Assembly (NCBI GenBank): GCA_014237965.1
Contig: JABABZ010000003.1
Coordinates: 1-46,940, forward strand
Direction of reading: 5' to 3'
Source of the DNA: Phycisphaerales bacterium
GTDB taxonomy: Bacteria > Planctomycetota > Phycisphaerae > Phycisphaerales > SM1A02
Length of the DNA stretch: 46,940 nucleotides
A model generated the notes under the pieces. The model saw nothing but the letters and a program-made list of their open reading frames with translations. It was not told the DNA's origin and ran no database searches. Of this stretch, positions 8,520 through 16,370 are shown one piece after another (position 1 is the first letter of the stretch; each line of letters opens with the position of its first letter). The position numbers and the translations under genes were made by a program.

Positions 8520-10406
8520 ATGCCGAGCACCGTGACTCCACCAACCTCCCCGAAGAAGTCCTCCGGAAAGATCGGAAGCCGCGCCACCGCTGAAGAGATG
8601 GCGTCGAAGCAGCGCGAGATCTCGGTCAGCGAGTTCTTCGCCAAGAATCGTCATCTGCTGGGTTTCGACAATCCGCGGAAGGCGCTCCTGACCACCGTGA
8701 AGGAGGCCGTTGACAACGCGCTTGATGCTTGTGAAGAGGGAGGCATCCTTCCCGACATTCGAGTCGAGCTGCTTCAGCTCGCGGAGACCCGGTTCAAGGT
8801 CACGATCCGTGACAACGGGCCGGGCATCGTTCGCAAGCAGATCGAGAACATCTTCGGAAAGCTGCTCTACGGCTCGAAGTTCCATCGCATGAAGATGAGC
8901 CGCGGCCAACAAGGAATCGGCATTTCGGCGGCGGGCATGTACGGACTCATGACCACCGGGCAGCCGGTGTTGATCATCTCGAAGACCGGTCGGCGCAAGC
9001 CTTCCCATGAGGTTCTTCTGAAGATGGATACGGCGCGGAACCGAGCCGAGGTGATCAGCGAGACCGAACACGCTGAAGATGACGTGCTCTTTCAGGATGG
9101 ACATGGGACGCAGGTCGCCATCGAGCTCGAAGGTCGCTATCAGAAGGGCCGAGCATCCGTCGACGAGTACCTCGAGCAGACGGCGATCGCGAACCCTCAC
9201 GCTCGGTTCACCTATGTGACGCCTGCGAACGAGGAGATCGAGTATCCCCGAGCGGTCGATGAACTTCCGCCGGAGGCGAAGGAGATCAAGCCGCATCCGA
9301 AGGGGATCGAACTCGGGACGCTCATTCAGATGCTGGGGCGGACGGGCCGGACCCAGTTGGGTGCGTTCTTCAAGGAGGACTTCTGCCGGGTCGGACCGAG
9401 GGTCGCCAAGCAGATCTGCGCCCATGCCGACCTGACCGATCGAACCTGGATCAAGCAGGTGGGCCATGCCGAGGCCGAAGCGCTCTACAAGGGGATTCAG
9501 GCGGCCAAGATCATGTCGCCACCCACCGATTGTCTCGTGCCGATCGGCACCAAGGCGATGCTCGCGGGACTCTTGAAGGAAGTGAAGGCGGAGTTCTTCG
9601 CCGCCAGCAGTCGTCCGGCCGCGGTCTACCGTGGCAACCCCTTCCAGATCGAGGTCGGAATCGCATACGGCGGGAATCTTCCAGGCGATGAACTGGGGCG
9701 GGTGATTCGTTTCGCCAATCGGGTTCCCTTGCTGTACCAGCAGTCGGCCTGTTGCTCGTTCAAGGCGGTCATCGAGGCTGGATGGCGAAACTACGGCCTC
9801 CAGCAGGCACGCGGAAGCCTTCCGTCGGGCCCGGTGGTGGTGATGATCCACATGGCCAGTACCTGGGTGCCCTTCACAAGCGAGTCGAAGGAAGCCATCG
9901 CCGACTACGACGAGATCCGCAAGGAGATGCGACTGGCCCTGCAGGAGTGCGGTCGAAAACTCGGGACCTACCTTCGGCGACGTCAGAAGATGCGGCGGGA
10001 ATCCGAGCGTCGGAATGTCTTCGCTCGGTACATCGGCGAGATCTCGATGGCTTGCGAACGCATCACGGGTTCCGATGCCGGGGAGATCCGGGACGCCCTC
10101 GAGACCATCGCCAGCCGCAAGACCGCAGAAGCCGATCAGCAACTCGATGACGAAGGACGCGTGGTCGAAGCCGGTGGCGGTCTTGCCGTCGACGATTCGG
10201 TGATCATCATCGACTCGGCGACCGACGGGGTCGAGGCCGCCGCGGAGGCGGGAGAGGTCGCCGAGAGTCTGTTCTCCAACTCGCCATCCGAGACCGGATC
10301 GCGAGCGAAGTCCGTCAAGAAGTCCGGCAAGAAGATCGGGAAGAAATCCGTCAAGAAGACTGGCAGGAAGACCGGCAAGAAAGCCGGGAAGAAGAAAGTG
10401 ACCTGA
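8520..10406 (+). CDS. top6B: DNA topoisomerase VI subunit B with Lys-rich C-terminal tail (start uncertain)
   Basis: GHKL motifs KEAVDNALDACEEGGILPDI, RDNGPGI, GKLLYGSKFHRMKMSRGQQGIGISAA; H2TH-like segment; transducer region VPLLYQQSACCSFKAV; tail KKSGKKIGKKSVKKTGRKTGKKAGKKK. Confidence 0.95.
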   Translation: MPSTVTPPTSPKKSSGKIGSRATAEEMASKQREISVSEFFAKNRHLLGFDNPRKALLTTVKEAVDNALDACEEGGILPDIRVELLQLAETRFKVTIRDNGPGIVRKQIENIFGKLLYGSKFHRMKMSRGQQGIGISAAGMYGLMTTGQPVLIISKTGRRKPSHEVLLKMDTARNRAEVISETEHAEDDVLFQDGHGTQVAIELEGRYQKGRASVDEYLEQTAIANPHARFTYVTPANEEIEYPRAVDELPPEAKEIKPHPKGIELGTLIQMLGRTGRTQLGAFFKEDFCRVGPRVAKQICAHADLTDRTWIKQVGHAEAEALYKGIQAAKIMSPPTDCLVPIGTKAMLAGLLKEVKAEFFAASSRPAAVYRGNPFQIEVGIAYGGNLPGDELGRVIRFANRVPLLYQQSACCSFKAVIEAGWRNYGLQQARGSLPSGPVVVMIHMASTWVPFTSESKEAIADYDEIRKEMRLALQECGRKLGTYLRRRQKMRRESERRNVFARYIGEISMACERITGSDAGEIRDALETIASRKTAEADQQLDDEGRVVEAGGGLAVDDSVIIIDSATDGVEAAAEAGEVAESLFSNSPSETGSRAKSVKKSGKKIGKKSVKKTGRKTGKKAGKKKVT

Positions 10407-10461
10407 ACGACGGGAAGCAACGGTTGAGCATTCCGCCGCCGAGCGGAGAGAGTCAAGTTCA

Positions 10462-11748
10462 ATGGCATCGAAGCGGTCCGATGAATCCGGAAAGAAAGCA
10501 ACTGATTCCCCCAGACGGAAGTCCGGCGTGAAGCCTGTCGGTACGCAGAAGTCCAAGGGTGTCGTCTCGTCCAAGAAGACGTCGAAGAAGGCGGCGAAGA
10601 CGACCGGAACGACGGTGCGGAAGGTCGGCTCCAAGGCCGATCAGGCCGATCGCGCCCGGGTCGATGCGCGAACCGTCGATCGAATCGAGTCGCTCGGTGA
10701 GTCGGTGGTTCGCCAGAGCCTCAAACACACCGACCCGTTCGTGGACGTTCCGACCAGGTCCATCTCGAACATCAAGTTCAACAAGTCGAAGCGACTTCTC
10801 GAGATGGGCGACGCCAAGCAACGAAGAACGCTCTTCAATCTCGGCCAGGCGAAGAAGTTCATGCAGACCATGCTGATCGCGGACGGTTGCCGCGACCTGG
10901 TTCGAGCGGGCAAGACGCTCAGCCTTCGAGGCATGTACTACAAGTCGCTGCATACGATCGCCGGAACGAAGGAGAAGACCTTCGACGGCCAGGATGAGTC
11001 GGATGTCGTGCTCGAGGACCTTGAAGTCGCCATCGACTCGCTTCGCGAGAATCTCCACGTCTTCGCGAAGAAGCGGGGGACGATGGTCGGGAACATCACG
11101 GTCTTCGATAACGGCGATGAGATCAACTGCCGTCGAATGGGGACCGGCGGCTACGCCATTCCGTCCATCTGTGAGCCAAGCGTCCTGAAGTTCGGCAAGT
11201 GCGAGGCGGATTTCGTTCTGCACGTCGAGAAGGACACCGTCTGGAGCCGGTTCAACGAGGATCGCTTCTGGGAGACCCACAACTGCATCCTGACCGAAGG
11301 GTCCGGCCAGCCGCCTCGCGGCGTCCGGCGGCTTCTGCATCGACTCAACAGGGAACTCGGACTGCCGATCTACTGCCTGCTTGATTGTGATCCCTGGGGG
11401 CACTACATCTACAGCGTCATCAAGCAAGGTTCGATCAATCTCGCGTACGAGAGTGGTCGGATGGCGGTTCCGGAGGCGAAGTACCTGGGTATCCGGTCCG
11501 ACGACTACCAGCGGTGCGAACTCTCGGACGACGTGAAGATCGACCTGAATGATCGCGACCGCGAACGGGCCAAGCAGATCGCCGCGTACCCATGGTTCGC
11601 GGATCGCCGTCACTGGCAGAAGGAGATCAAGCGGATGCTCTCCAACGGGTTCAAGATGGAAGTTGAGTCTCTGATCACCAAGGACATCTCCTATGTGACT
11701 GAGACGTACGTTCCCGAGCGACTCAAGGCGAAGGACTGGATCGACTGA
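10462..11748 (+). CDS. top6A: DNA topoisomerase VI subunit A (Spo11-type) with Lys-rich N-terminal tail
   Basis: Catalytic Tyr context LSLRGMYYKSLH; Toprim Glu VLHVEKDTVW and LLDCDPWGHYIYSVIKQGS (DxDPxG). Confidence 0.95.
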   Translation: MASKRSDESGKKATDSPRRKSGVKPVGTQKSKGVVSSKKTSKKAAKTTGTTVRKVGSKADQADRARVDARTVDRIESLGESVVRQSLKHTDPFVDVPTRSISNIKFNKSKRLLEMGDAKQRRTLFNLGQAKKFMQTMLIADGCRDLVRAGKTLSLRGMYYKSLHTIAGTKEKTFDGQDESDVVLEDLEVAIDSLRENLHVFAKKRGTMVGNITVFDNGDEINCRRMGTGGYAIPSICEPSVLKFGKCEADFVLHVEKDTVWSRFNEDRFWETHNCILTEGSGQPPRGVRRLLHRLNRELGLPIYCLLDCDPWGHYIYSVIKQGSINLAYESGRMAVPEAKYLGIRSDDYQRCELSDDVKIDLNDRDRERAKQIAAYPWFADRRHWQKEIKRMLSNGFKMEVESLITKDISYVTETYVPERLKAKDWID

Positions 11749-12610
11749 CCCCGTCGTTCTCCGAAGTTTCCGTGTCTTCCCCTCCGGCGATCGACCGGGG
11801 CAGGATGATCGCGAAATCGCTCCCCCGGCCGGGGAGCACGTCGAGACTGATCCGCCCGCCATGCTCCTCGATGATCCTTCTCGCGGTCGGAAGGCCGAGA
11901 CCGGACCCGCCAGGCGTGCCACTGACGTAGGGATGGAATATCCGCTCCCGGATGTCCTCGGGGACGCCGGGGCCGCTGTCGATGACATGGACGGCCACGG
12001 TGGACGGTTCCTCGAGCACCCGGACCAGGAGTTCCCGCGGATGGCCCGTCGGATTCTCTTCCATCGCATGGACCGCGTTGATCAGGAGATTCAGCAACGC
12101 CTGCTTGAAGAGCGACGCGTCGATGGGAATGACCAGCGGTCTTCCCGGAAGATCCGGCCTCAAGACGACTTCGGCGGCATTGGCTTGAGGGTCGAAGAAA
12201 TCAAGCACGTCCTCGATTTCGCGAATCACGTCGGTGGGCTCTAGATCGAGTTGGAATCGGCCGGCGAATCGCAGGAAGTCCGCGAGAATGGTGCGAAGCC
12301 GATCCGCTTCTCGAACCAGAGCATCGACTCGGCGAAGTATCGGCGCCGTCTCGTCTTCGGACGCTTCGAGATCTCGGATCGCCTCCTCGACGAGCTGCGC
12401 ATTCAGAACGACCGTCGACAAGGGGTTCTTGATCTCGTGTGCGAGGCCGCTCGTGAGCGAACCCAGTTCGGCCAGACGCTCCGCATCCGCCGCTCGACGC
12501 TCGGCAAGACGTGCTCGTCCCTCGCGAATCCGATTCGCCCGCCGGTTTGCGAGCAGGGTGATCGCCATCCCGATCGTCACGCCGATGACCAGTCCGAGGA
12601 AAAGGGTCAT
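11723..12610 (-). CDS. Membrane-anchored sensor histidine kinase
   Basis: H-box LAELGSLTSGLAHEIKNPLSTV; N-box LLNLLINAVHAM; G-boxes VIDSGPGVPEDIRERIFHPY, GGSGLGLPTARRIIEEHGG; N-terminal TM. Confidence 0.95.
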   Translation of the reverse strand: MTLFLGLVIGVTIGMAITLLANRRANRIREGRARLAERRAADAERLAELGSLTSGLAHEIKNPLSTVVLNAQLVEEAIRDLEASEDETAPILRRVDALVREADRLRTILADFLRFAGRFQLDLEPTDVIREIEDVLDFFDPQANAAEVVLRPDLPGRPLVIPIDASLFKQALLNLLINAVHAMEENPTGHPRELLVRVLEEPSTVAVHVIDSGPGVPEDIRERIFHPYVSGTPGGSGLGLPTARRIIEEHGGRISLDVLPGRGSDFAIILPRSIAGGEDTETSENDGVSRSSPSP

Positions 12611-12734
12611 CGTGCGTGCTCACTGATTCGAGGGGGACTGGAGTCGATACCGAAAGCGATGACCCCTCGGTCGGCTCGGATGCCCACCGAATGAGATTCC
12701 TGGAGTTGTGGTCGCACGTGATTCGTCGGTTCGA

Positions 12735-13034
12735 TCAGTCGACGCTCGGCTCGGTGACCGATGCGGAATCCGGCTTCGCCTCGGTGATCGAGGGTTCCGC
12801 CGCTCTCGGCGAAAGGGCGCGAGCCTTGGTCGCGGACCATCCCTTGGAGCCGTCGTTCGCGTCGTAGATCACCTTCTCGCCATCCCGGAAGGTCCGGAAT
12901 CCCTCTTCCTGTTCGATCACCGTGAAGTGAACGAAGATGTCCTGCCCTTCCGGGCCCACGATGAAGCCGTAGCCTTTTCGGGGATCGAACCACTTGATTT
13001 CACCTTCGATTTCGATGAGGTTCGATTCGGACAT
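12735..13034 (-). CDS. Cold-shock domain protein with C-terminal extension
   Basis: EGEIKWFDPRKGYGFIVGPEGQDIFVHFTVIEQEEGFRTFRDGEKVIYD: RNP1 KGYGFI and RNP2 DIFVHF. Confidence 0.95.
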   Translation of the reverse strand: MSESNLIEIEGEIKWFDPRKGYGFIVGPEGQDIFVHFTVIEQEEGFRTFRDGEKVIYDANDGSKGWSATKARALSPRAAEPSITEAKPDSASVTEPSVD

Positions 13035-13360
13035 TTCTTTGGTTCTCTCAGTCAGAGGTTTGGAAGGTCGGGATGTGGTGGCTGAACCGTCCGAGGATCG
13101 GCTCATGCACGAGCGGGCAAGCCTTTGACCGGGAAAGCGAAAACCGTTCTTTCTTCCAGCGATTCGGGCTAGTCTCCAGATGCCGGGTTCGGAAGGCCCG
13201 AGACACTGCCATCTGGTTCCTAGATTCTGTAGAGAATGCCCGCCTTTGGCAAGCCTCAGTTTCCGAGTTTCTGGGAACTCCATCGCGCAAGAATCGCAAG
13301 GTACTCTGGTTGCTGGGCTTGCGGTCGATTGTGGCCCGGACGTCATTTTTCGACAGCATG

Positions 13361-13392
13361 AAAAAGCCCCGGGCCTGAACAGGCCCGGGGCT
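13361..13392 (-). terminator. Rho-independent terminator of pnp
   Basis: Stem AGCCCCGGGCCT (13365-13376)/AGGCCCGGGGCT (13381-13392), loop GAAC, A-run on + giving T-run on the minus strand. Confidence 0.85.
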
Positions 13393-13425
13393 TCTGAAAT
13401 GGACAGGGTCGATGGAATCCCTCGA

Positions 13426-15642
13426 TCAGGCGGGAGCACCGGTGCGATCGTTGTCTCGGCGGCCGCCTCCGCGGTTTCCACCGCGATCGTCATCACCCTC
13501 GCCTTCCGCAGGTGCCTCGAGAAGCGCCCGTCGTGAAAGCTTGATGCGACCGGTGTCGTCGACGTTGATCACCTTCACCTTGACCGAGTCGCCGATGGAG
13601 ACGATGTCGCCGACCGACTTCACGAATCCATGGGCGAGTTCGGAGATGTGGCACATGCCGTCGGTTCCGGGCGCGAGTTCGATGAACGCACCGAAGTCCT
13701 TGACCGAGACGACCTTGCCGTCGTAGACGGTGCCGACGCGGATCTCGGCACCCAGGGCCTCGACCTCGGCCTTGCACTGCAGGCCCATCTCGCCGTCGGT
13801 CGAGCCGATGAGGACGGTGCCGTCCTCTTCCACGTCGATCGAGCAGCCGGTCCGCTCCTGGATGCCACGGATGGTCTTGCCACCGGGGCCGATCAGCTTG
13901 CCGATCTTGTCCGGATCGATCTTGACGGTGATGATCCGCGGGGCGTACATGGAGATGTCCTCGCGGGGGGCCGCAAGCACCGATTCCATCTGCTCGATGA
14001 TCTGGAGTCGACCTTCCTTCGCCTGAACGAAGATGGTTCCGATCTCCTCGACCGAAAGGCCGAGGGCCTTGAGGTCGAGCTGGATGCCCGTGATGCCTTC
14101 GCGGGTTCCCGACACCTTGAAGTCCATTTCGCCGAAGAAGTCCTCTTCGCCGAGAATGTCGGTGACATGGGAGACCTTGCCTTCGGTCGAAGTGAATCGG
14201 CCGACGGAGATACCTGCACAGGTGTTCCGGATCGGAACGCCGGCATCCATCAGAGCCAGGCAGCCACCACAGACCGAGGCCATGCTCGACGAGCCGTTGG
14301 ACTCGGTGATGTCACTGACCAGTCGGATGGTGTAGGGGAAGTCTTCGGTGCTCGGGATGATTCCGAGAAGCGATCGCTCCGCCAGAGCACCGTGGCCGAC
14401 TTCGCGTCGACCGGGGCCCATGATTCGACCGGCTTCGCCGACGCAGAACGGCGGGAAGTTGTAGTGGAGGTAGAACTTCTTGGCGTACTCGGGGAGCAGG
14501 CCGTCGACGATCTGCTCGGCCTTGTTGGTGCCGAGGGCGCAGGTCACCAGCGACTGGGTCTCGCCACGCTGGAAGAACGCCGAGCCGTGGGTTCGGCTGA
14601 AGATTCCCGGTTCCATCTCGATCGGGCGGATCTCCTTGAGACCTCGGCCGTCGGCTCGGATGCCGTGTTCGGCGACGAGCATGTGGGTGATCTTCTTCTC
14701 AAGGGTCCGGAAGGCGTCCTTCGCCTGCGAACGGTTGTCTTCCGCCTGCTTGTACTCGGCGTACGGAGCGTCCTGGGGAAGGGGGAAGCACTCGTGAAGG
14801 GCTTCTTCGCGAAGTTCGCCGACCGCGGCGTTGCGATCCTTCTTGCTGGCGATCTTCCGGGCTTCGACGAGTCGGTCGTAGACCTGGTCCTTGACGGCCT
14901 TCATGACTTCCTCGGAGGGAAGATGAAGCTTGCCGGCATCGGCCTCGGGAGCGCCGCACTTCTCGCAGAGTTCGAGCACGAGTTCGACGATGGGCTTGAC
15001 GCCCTCTTCGTAGCCGAAGCGGATCGCCTCCAGCACCACGTCATCCTCGACTTCGGCGGCACCGACTTCGATCATGTTGATGCCGTTGGGATGGCCGGAG
15101 AGGACGAGGTCCAGATCCGAATATTCCATCTGAGCGACGGTGGGGTTCAGAACGAAGGTCTCGCCGTTGTCGGTCATGATTCGACCGACGCGGACGGTGG
15201 CGACCGGGCCCTGGAACGGAGCGTCGGTGAGGCAGACCGCGGCCGAGCCGGCGGTGCAGGCAAGCACGTCGGTGTCGTTCTGACCGTCGTGGCTCATGAC
15301 CCACGCCTGGATCTGGATCTCGTCGATGAAACCGTCCGGGAAGAGGGGGCGGATGGGACGGTCCATCATCCGCATGGTGAGAACTTCCTTCTCGTTCGGG
15401 GCGCCTTCACGCTTGCGGAAGCCGCCGGGGAACTTGCCCGCGGCGGTCAGCTTCTCGCGGTAGTCGCACTGAAGCGGAAAGAAGTCGATTCCCGGTCGGG
15501 GGTTCGCCCGGACGCAGGTGGCCATGACGGTGGAATCGGCGTAACTCGCCATGACGGCGCCGGACGCGAGCCTGGCGACGCGACCGGTCTCGAGCCGCAT
15601 GGTGCGACCGCCGATCTCTCGTTCAACGAAGGTGACTGGCAT
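13426..15642 (-). CDS. pnp: Polyribonucleotide nucleotidyltransferase
   Basis: Two RNase PH domains, KH (KIDPDKIGKLIGPGGKTIRGIQERTG) and S1 (VGTVYDGKVVSVKDFGAFIELAPGTDGMCHISEL). Start at MPVTFVEREIGG. Confidence 0.98.
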   Translation of the reverse strand: MPVTFVEREIGGRTMRLETGRVARLASGAVMASYADSTVMATCVRANPRPGIDFFPLQCDYREKLTAAGKFPGGFRKREGAPNEKEVLTMRMMDRPIRPLFPDGFIDEIQIQAWVMSHDGQNDTDVLACTAGSAAVCLTDAPFQGPVATVRVGRIMTDNGETFVLNPTVAQMEYSDLDLVLSGHPNGINMIEVGAAEVEDDVVLEAIRFGYEEGVKPIVELVLELCEKCGAPEADAGKLHLPSEEVMKAVKDQVYDRLVEARKIASKKDRNAAVGELREEALHECFPLPQDAPYAEYKQAEDNRSQAKDAFRTLEKKITHMLVAEHGIRADGRGLKEIRPIEMEPGIFSRTHGSAFFQRGETQSLVTCALGTNKAEQIVDGLLPEYAKKFYLHYNFPPFCVGEAGRIMGPGRREVGHGALAERSLLGIIPSTEDFPYTIRLVSDITESNGSSSMASVCGGCLALMDAGVPIRNTCAGISVGRFTSTEGKVSHVTDILGEEDFFGEMDFKVSGTREGITGIQLDLKALGLSVEEIGTIFVQAKEGRLQIIEQMESVLAAPREDISMYAPRIITVKIDPDKIGKLIGPGGKTIRGIQERTGCSIDVEEDGTVLIGSTDGEMGLQCKAEVEALGAEIRVGTVYDGKVVSVKDFGAFIELAPGTDGMCHISELAHGFVKSVGDIVSIGDSVKVKVINVDDTGRIKLSRRALLEAPAEGEGDDDRGGNRGGGRRDNDRTGAPA

Positions 15643-15843
15643 GATTGCCTCTCTTGTAAGCGGTGCGACCTCGAACCGTGAATCGGTCCGCTGATCGCGG
15701 GTTGTGCGTTCGATCCGGCTTGTCCGGAGCCGATCGCGGGATCGCAGCACCGCAACTGGGAGGCAGAGGGCGGAGGGCAGTTCATGGTGTCGGACTGCAC
15801 CCCGTCGACTGCCGCCTGAGGCGGCTGCCACGGCAAATCGGCC

Positions 15844-16113
15844 CTACTTGCGGAGGCCGAGCTTCTTGATGGTTTCAAGGTAGTTGTCGCGATTGGTTCG
15901 CTGCAGGTAACGCAGAAGACTGTTGCGACGGCTCACCATGGCCAGAAGTCCACGACGCGAATGGTGGTCGTGCTTGTGCCCGGCGAAATGGTCCTGGAGG
16001 TTCTTGATTCGATCCGTGAGGATGGCGATCTGAACTTCGGGTGACCCGGTGTCCGAGTCGTGGCGGTTGTGGTCCTTGCGGACTTCCGCCTTGCGAGCGA
16101 TGGAAATACTCAT
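15844..16113 (-). CDS. rpsO: 30S ribosomal protein S15
   Basis: MSISIARKAEVRKDHNRHDSDTGSPEVQIAILTDRIKNLQDHFAGHKHDHHSRRGLLAMVSRRNSLLRYLQRTNRDNYLETIKKLGLRK; TAG stop. Confidence 0.98.
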   Translation of the reverse strand: MSISIARKAEVRKDHNRHDSDTGSPEVQIAILTDRIKNLQDHFAGHKHDHHSRRGLLAMVSRRNSLLRYLQRTNRDNYLETIKKLGLRK

Positions 16114-16129
16114 GTGATTCTTCGATCCC

Positions 16130-16159
16130 GTCGGTTGGGCGGCCGTCTCGACCGCCGAC
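16130..16159 (-). promoter_or_regulatory. Putative structured 5' leader of rpsO
   Basis: Minus-strand GTCGGCGGTCGAGACGGCCGCCCAACCGAC folds by hand into a 5-bp plus 6-bp bulged hairpin 16 nt upstream of the rpsO ATG. Confidence 0.4.
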
Positions 16160-16370
16160 TGATAGTGGTGCGATTCATTTCTCGAATCGGAGATTGTAGC
16201 GATCCCGGGGAAGTCATCAACCCCATGATCGGGGAATGGAACCGATCCGATTCGCCCTGAGGCGGTATCCTGATGCCAGGCCTCGTTGGGAAGGCCGATC
16301 TTCACCCCAAGAACACCGATTTTCCACTCCAGACATCCTGAGAGTGCGTGCAGGAGATACCGAAAGCACC

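Noticed and set aside
10300-10400. Tandem DNA repeat / CRISPR-like array at the end of top6B
   Set aside because: The periodicity follows coding of KKxGKK units within an open frame; no spacer-repeat structure.
8442-10634. 730-aa minus-strand ORF antisense to top6B
   Set aside because: The plus frame encodes a clear Topo VI B; the antisense frame is a GC-rich codon-bias artefact without recognisable domains.
10459-12069. 536-aa minus-strand ORF spanning antisense top6A and part of the kinase gene
   Set aside because: Conflicts with both supported genes and shows no family motifs.
13048-13359. 103-aa minus-strand ORF upstream of the cold-shock gene
   Set aside because: No motifs; more likely 5' UTR and promoter region of the cold-shock gene.
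13630-15681. 683-aa plus-strand ORF antisense to pnp
   Set aside because: pnp on the minus strand is unmistakable; the antisense product is Asp/His/Leu-rich with no motifs.
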